From the NCBI RefSeq assembly GCF_011290365.1, contig NZ_CP049786.1:2232001-2296000 (forward strand): a DNA stretch of 64,000 bases, read 5' to 3'. The notes under the pieces are model-generated. The model saw only the letters and a list, made by a program, of their open reading frames with translations, was not told the origin of the DNA and ran no database searches. The translations under genes were made by a program, and so were the position numbers. Origin of the DNA: Leclercia sp. 29361. Its GTDB lineage: Bacteria; Pseudomonadota; Gammaproteobacteria; Enterobacterales; Enterobacteriaceae. Below, piece by piece: positions 60,283 to 64,000 of the stretch (positions are counted from its first letter, which is position 1; the number at the start of each line of letters is the position of its first letter).

Positions 60283-61665
60283 ATGACTACACCTTCTGTT
60301 AACCATGCCCTGTCCATCAACCCGGCAAACTGTGAAACCCTGGCCGTGTGGCCGTGGGCGACCGTCACCGAGGTTGAACATGCCCTCGCGCAAACCGATG
60401 CCGCATTTCGTCAGTGGCGCAGCGTGCCGGTAGCGGCGCGTGCGCAAAAATTACGTGATTTGGGCGACGCCCTGCGCAGCCGCGGCGAAGAGATGGCCCG
60501 GATGATCTCCCGGGAGATGGGCAAACCCATCGCCCAGGCGCGCGCAGAGGTGGCGAAATCCGCCGGTCTCTGCGACTGGTATGCCGACCACGGCCCGGCC
60601 ATGCTCTCTACCGAGGCGACCCAGGTAGCGGACGCGGTGATCGAATATCGCCCCCTGGGCCCAGTGCTGGCGGTGATGCCGTGGAACTTCCCTCTGTGGC
60701 AGGTGCTGCGCGGCGCGGTGCCGATTATCCTCGCGGGCAACAGCTATCTGCTGAAACACGCCCCGAACGTGCTGGGTGCCGCGAACCTGATCGAACAGAT
60801 TTTTAACGATGCGGGTTTCCCCCAGGGGGTGTTCAGCCAGCTGAATGCCACTAACGATGGGGTAAGCCAGATGATTGCCGATCCGCGCATTGCGGCGGTG
60901 ACCGTCACCGGCAGCCTGCGTGCCGGAGCGGCGATTGGTGCTCAGGCCGGAGCGGCGCTGAAAAAATGCGTCCTTGAACTGGGCGGGTCCGATCCCTTTA
61001 TCGTTCTGAATGACGCCGATCTGGATCTGGCGGTCAAAGCGGCGGTCACCGGCCGCTATCAGAACACCGGACAGGTCTGTGCCGCCGCCAAACGCTTTAT
61101 CGTCGAGGCGGGGGTTGCGGATGAATTCAGCCGGCGGTTTGTAGAGGCCACCGCGGTCCTGAAAATGGGTGCGCCGGACGCAGAGGAAAACTACCTCGGC
61201 CCGATGGCGCGCTACGATCTGCGTGACGAGCTGCATCAGCAGGTACAGGCCACGCTGGCCGAAGGGGCGACGCTGTTACTGGGCGGCGAGAAGGTGGCGG
61301 GGGCAGGGAACTACTATGCGCCGACGGTGTTGGGCAACGTCACCCCGAACATGACCGCGTTTCGCCAGGAGCTGTTTGGCCCGGTGGCGGCCATCACGGT
61401 GGCAAACGATGCGGATCATGCCCTTCAGCTGGCCAACGACAGCGATTTCGGCCTCTCAGCGACGGTGTTTACCGCCGATGCTGCAACGGCGGATCGCTTT
61501 GCCCGCCAGCTCGAGTGCGGCGGGGTGTTTATCAACGGCTACAGCGCCAGCGATGCCCGTGTGGCCTTCGGCGGCGTGAAGAAGAGCGGCTTTGGCCGGG
61601 AGCTGTCGCGCTTTGGCCTGCATGAGTTCTGTAATGTGCAGACGGTGTGGAAAGACCGGGTGTGA
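60283..61665 (+). CDS. sad: NAD-dependent succinate-semialdehyde dehydrogenase Sad
   Basis: 460 residues, aldehyde dehydrogenase family (E. coli Sad 462). NAD site TVTGSLRAGAAIG, catalytic Glu in LELGGSDPF, catalytic Cys in NTGQVCAAAKRF. It oxidises succinate semialdehyde from putrescine and GABA catabolism. A short REP-like palindrome follows. Control by PtrR is expected. Confidence 0.94.
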   Translation: MTTPSVNHALSINPANCETLAVWPWATVTEVEHALAQTDAAFRQWRSVPVAARAQKLRDLGDALRSRGEEMARMISREMGKPIAQARAEVAKSAGLCDWYADHGPAMLSTEATQVADAVIEYRPLGPVLAVMPWNFPLWQVLRGAVPIILAGNSYLLKHAPNVLGAANLIEQIFNDAGFPQGVFSQLNATNDGVSQMIADPRIAAVTVTGSLRAGAAIGAQAGAALKKCVLELGGSDPFIVLNDADLDLAVKAAVTGRYQNTGQVCAAAKRFIVEAGVADEFSRRFVEATAVLKMGAPDAEENYLGPMARYDLRDELHQQVQATLAEGATLLLGGEKVAGAGNYYAPTVLGNVTPNMTAFRQELFGPVAAITVANDADHALQLANDSDFGLSATVFTADAATADRFARQLECGGVFINGYSASDARVAFGGVKKSGFGRELSRFGLHEFCNVQTVWKDRV

Positions 61666-61682
61666 TCTAGCGTCGGTGTTGT

Positions 61683-61708
61683 GCCGGGTGGCGCTGCGCT
61701 TACCCGGC
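61683..61708. repeat. REP-like palindrome after sad
   Basis: GCCGGGTGGCG...TTACCCGGC, the same type as at 39744. Confidence 0.65.
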
Positions 61709-62225
61709 CTACAGGAGTTACTTCCTCTCCCTGAAGACTGAGGAAACCCCGATTATTTTATTGCCTTAAAGCAATGTAATAATTACATACTAATAAATGA
61801 CTTACAGCGGCTCTCTGGTCCGGCTGAAAATCGCCGAAGCGTTTCCGGAGGGCCGGGGCGAGGCGCAGGGACGCGCCGAGAGGGCATAGCCTGCAGGGAT
61901 GCAGGCTGGTGCCCGACCCGAAAGCCTGGAGGAATAAGCTGAGGGGACCGCGAAGCGGCGATTTTCTTAGCCGGGAGCCTGGGTCGCCAGGGTGGTGGCG
62001 ATTGAGCCACCCTGGCACGTTCACCAGTTCTGGCGTATCAGAGAAGCAAGGAACGTGAGGTGAACGGAACCACCACCTGAGTCGCATATTCCCCCTCACC
62101 CTAACCCTCTTCCTCAGGGTGTGGGCTGGAGTGGAGGGGAACAGCGCCGCCGGGCGCCTGTCATGATTCTGAAATAGTTCTGTCATTTTCACTGCGTAGA
62201 CTGGCCCACGTCTAAGGCATTGTTA
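61709..62225. other. About 500 bp structured, repeat-like intergenic region
   Basis: No supported gene. GC-rich sequence with several inverted repeats: CCTGCAGGGATGCAGG near 61890; CCAGGGTGG at 61988 pairing with CCACCCTGG at 62010; CGAAGCGG motifs; and a CCCTCACCCTAACCC word at 62094. The frames on the minus strand at 61758-62192 and 61783-62010 look accidental. It resembles multicopy intergenic elements of enterobacteria, but I cannot count copies outside the window. Confidence 0.55.
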
Positions 62226-63815
62226 ATGAATACAATTATGAACTTAACCAAAATTTTCCGCCGCTTTACTCCCCGGCAGTTTGGTTTGCTGGCGGGGATC
62301 TTCTGCATTATCGGGCTCTTTTCCGCCCTGCAAATCTCTTCTTCGGTTTTACTCTCCGTCTCGCTGCGTGATGCCCAGCGCAATGAACAGCGCAATCAGA
62401 TGGCGTACCTGCAACAGACGAAGGTCGATCAGGCGCGGATATCCCTGCTGGCGGCCAGCGATCTGCTTAACCGGGCGGGGGTTTACTTTATGCAGGATAA
62501 AGAGACCGGCTCGGACGGAAGCTGGCACAGCCTGATGGATGAGGCCCAGCAGGCGTTACGGGATTCTCAGCAGGCCTGGCAGGCGTGGCAGGCGATGCAG
62601 CCGCCGCGGGATGAGGCGCTGCTCAACAGCTATCAGCTGTTCTTCGATGCCATCCGCGAACAGGCTGACGGCCTGGTCAACAGCCAGTCGATTGACGCCT
62701 TTTTTGCCGTACCCGCCCAGGCTTTCCAGGCCGATTTCAATGACAACTACGCCCGCTATCAGCAGGCCAGCGCCCAGCGCGCCGCAGAAGGGCGTCAACT
62801 GCTGACCGCCAGCCTCTCCAGTCTGCAGTTCCTCTATCTACTGGCTCCGGTGGTGCTGGTGGCGATCGCCGTGGCGGTGTGGTTTGCGATGTCGCGCTGG
62901 GTGATCGTGCCCCTGCGTCGCCTGATCGCCCATATCAATCTGCTGGCGGCGGGGGATCTCTCCGCGCCGCCGCCGGGCGTGAAGCGTTTCAACCGCGAGA
63001 TGGCGCAGCTTGGTGACAGCGTCGATACCCTCCAGCAGGGCCTGCAGCAGCTGGTGACCCAGGTCAGCGAGGCGACCACCTCGATGGTGACCAATATTGG
63101 TTCCCTGGCGCAGGGCAATCAGAAGCTCTATCACCAGTCGGCGCGTCAGGCGCAGGAGCTGAAAGAGGTCACCGCGCACATTGCCGATCTGGAGACCCAC
63201 GTCGAGGGCAACAGCGGCTATGCCAGGCTGGCAAGCTCCCGTGCGGACGAGGCGCGGGCGATGGCGGCTGGCGGGGATCGGATGATGGAGACGGTGAACG
63301 CTTCGATGGCGGCAATTGTGGAGCGCTCTTCCGAGATGCGCGGCATTGTGGCGATCATCGATAACGTGGCGTTTCAGACCAATATTCTGGCGCTGAATGC
63401 GGCCATCGAAGCGGCGCATGCCGGGAATCAGGGGCGTGGCTTTGCAGTGGTGGCGCGGGAAGTGGGCCTGCTGGCGCGCAAAAGTAGCCACTCGACGCAA
63501 ACCATTCAGCAGCTGATTAACCACTCGTTGCAGGGTATTGAAGATGGCTCGAAAGCGGTCACCCGGCTGGAGGATAACCTGCAGCAGGTGATCGGTCTTG
63601 TGGGCAATCTCTGCAGCTTACTGAATGAGATTTCCGCCGCCACCCTCAGCCAGGGCGACAGCATTCACCGGATGACCGGCCAGCTGCAGGCCCTGAATCA
63701 GGTGGCGCGCCAGACCGACGACCTGGTTAACACCGCCTCCATGGCTTCCCAACGGCTGCATGATGAATCCGGCCTGCTGTTACAGGCGGTCTCGCGTTTC
63801 CGACTTCCTGCCTGA
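62226..63815 (+). CDS. Methyl-accepting chemotaxis protein, atypical
   Basis: 529 residues. TM1 at about 20-42, a periplasmic four-helix-type sensor (about 45-200), TM2 at about 202-223, HAMP, and a signalling domain with FQTNILALNAAIEAAHAGNQ and GRGFAVVAREVGLLARKSS. The hairpin tip departs from Tsr/Tar (HAGNQ in place of RAGEQ, EVGLLARKS for EVRNLAQRS), and there is no C-terminal NWETF-type CheR pentapeptide. The cytoplasmic part is also short. The ligand is unknown. Another ATG at 62238 is possible. Confidence 0.88.
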   Translation: MNTIMNLTKIFRRFTPRQFGLLAGIFCIIGLFSALQISSSVLLSVSLRDAQRNEQRNQMAYLQQTKVDQARISLLAASDLLNRAGVYFMQDKETGSDGSWHSLMDEAQQALRDSQQAWQAWQAMQPPRDEALLNSYQLFFDAIREQADGLVNSQSIDAFFAVPAQAFQADFNDNYARYQQASAQRAAEGRQLLTASLSSLQFLYLLAPVVLVAIAVAVWFAMSRWVIVPLRRLIAHINLLAAGDLSAPPPGVKRFNREMAQLGDSVDTLQQGLQQLVTQVSEATTSMVTNIGSLAQGNQKLYHQSARQAQELKEVTAHIADLETHVEGNSGYARLASSRADEARAMAAGGDRMMETVNASMAAIVERSSEMRGIVAIIDNVAFQTNILALNAAIEAAHAGNQGRGFAVVAREVGLLARKSSHSTQTIQQLINHSLQGIEDGSKAVTRLEDNLQQVIGLVGNLCSLLNEISAATLSQGDSIHRMTGQLQALNQVARQTDDLVNTASMASQRLHDESGLLLQAVSRFRLPA

Positions 63816-63878
63816 CGTCATCCATAAGCCTCTGTTATACTCGCAGGCCGTTTTTGGCCTGTGAGCAAGGAGCAACCG

Positions 63879-64000
63879 ATGGCTGCGAACATCAATAATC
63901 AGATGCTGGAAGCCATTCTGGCGCAAGTACGTCCCTTACTGGGCCAGGGTAAAGTGGCCGATTACATCCCGGCGCTGGCCTCGGTTAACGGCAACAAGCT
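63879..64000 (+). CDS. glsB: Glutaminase GlsB, 5' part (cut by window edge)
   Basis: The first 40 codons are visible: a start with AAGGAG 8 nt upstream, then [20 protein letters not shown] and [16 protein letters not shown], which match the N-terminus of E. coli GlsB (YneH). The enzyme hydrolyses glutamine to glutamate and ammonia in a serine-beta-lactamase-like fold. It continues past the window. Its place after sad follows the E. coli order except for the inserted chemotaxis gene. Confidence 0.9.
   Translation, partial: MAANINNQMLEAILAQVRPLLGQGKVADYIPALASVNGNK

Noticed and set aside
61758..62192. 144-codon minus-strand frame upstream of the chemotaxis gene.
   Set aside because: Arginine/proline-rich, made of inverted repeats, no start signal.
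1..64000. CRISPR arrays, rRNA or tRNA genes, complete insertion sequences.
   Set aside because: I saw no regular direct-repeat/spacer pattern, no transposase frame and no tRNA- or rRNA-like sequence.

Overview
The window is chromosomal DNA of an enterobacterium from the Enterobacter/Leclercia/Lelliottia side of the Enterobacteriaceae. It is GC-rich, and most genes are close homologues of E. coli genes in E. coli-like order: the dmsD-ynfHGF/ynfDCBA-rspAB-ydfJ-ydfI-rspR-ydfG-dcp stretch, ydeE-eamA-marBAR/marC-sotB, and ptrR/sad/glsB. Genus and species cannot be fixed from the sequence alone.

Layout. 1-542: 3' end of an allophanate hydrolase gene. 559-11872: an anaerobic molybdo-reductase operon (ynfF-ynfG-ynfH-dmsD, minus strand) whose catalytic gene is split by a 6.75 kb integrated element at 3702-10460. 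12023-25481: small conserved ynf genes, a hexonate/mannonate utilisation regulon (rspA, rspB, two MFS transporters, ydfI, rspR), a universal stress protein, ydfG and dcp. 25.5-32 kb: an accessory, partly AT-rich stretch with lipoproteins, a lambda Bor homologue and an MFS/GNAT pair divergent from a LysR gene. 32265-39016: a MetE-like methyltransferase and the urea ABC transporter urtABCDE behind an apparent NtrC/sigma-54 promoter. 39034-39726: Zur-regulated zinT. 39876-41287: an AT-rich orphan hcp (type VI secretion) cluster. 41357-46917: ydeE, eamA, marBAR, marC, sotB. 47092-48692: tandem PhzF-family genes. 48782-58717: an acid-sugar (possibly sialic-acid-like) catabolic locus made of two divergent operons. 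58869-64000: GNAT, ptrR, sad, an atypical chemotaxis receptor and the start of glsB.

The most notable object is the element at 3702-10460. It has a tyrosine recombinase, an 11 bp core duplicated at both ends, and candidate arm-type repeats. It carries a HEPN-type cargo gene, then three sequences shaped like promoters of T7-type single-subunit phage RNA polymerases. Each is followed by potential RNA hairpins. Downstream lie KilA-N, coiled-coil (scaffold-like), capsid-like, small proline-rich and small membrane-protein genes. It has no terminase, portal, tail, RNA polymerase or replication genes. Over its whole length I find only two GATC sites by eye, whereas the flanking chromosome has five in the first 420 bases. 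Avoidance of GATC is a hallmark of T7-like phages. I infer that it is a phage satellite that uses a T7-like helper: transcribed by the helper polymerase, making its own capsid shell, and packaged with helper tail and packaging functions. I do not know a described satellite family with this combination. Excision across the 11 bp core would restore an intact 812-residue YnfF-type reductase.

Other links: the urea importer and the allophanate hydrolase point to urea use as a nitrogen source. The rsp/ydf genes share a TATGGTAGTA-like motif that may be the RspR operator. The 49-58.7 kb genes together look like uptake, aldol cleavage, oxidation and phosphorylation of an acid sugar.
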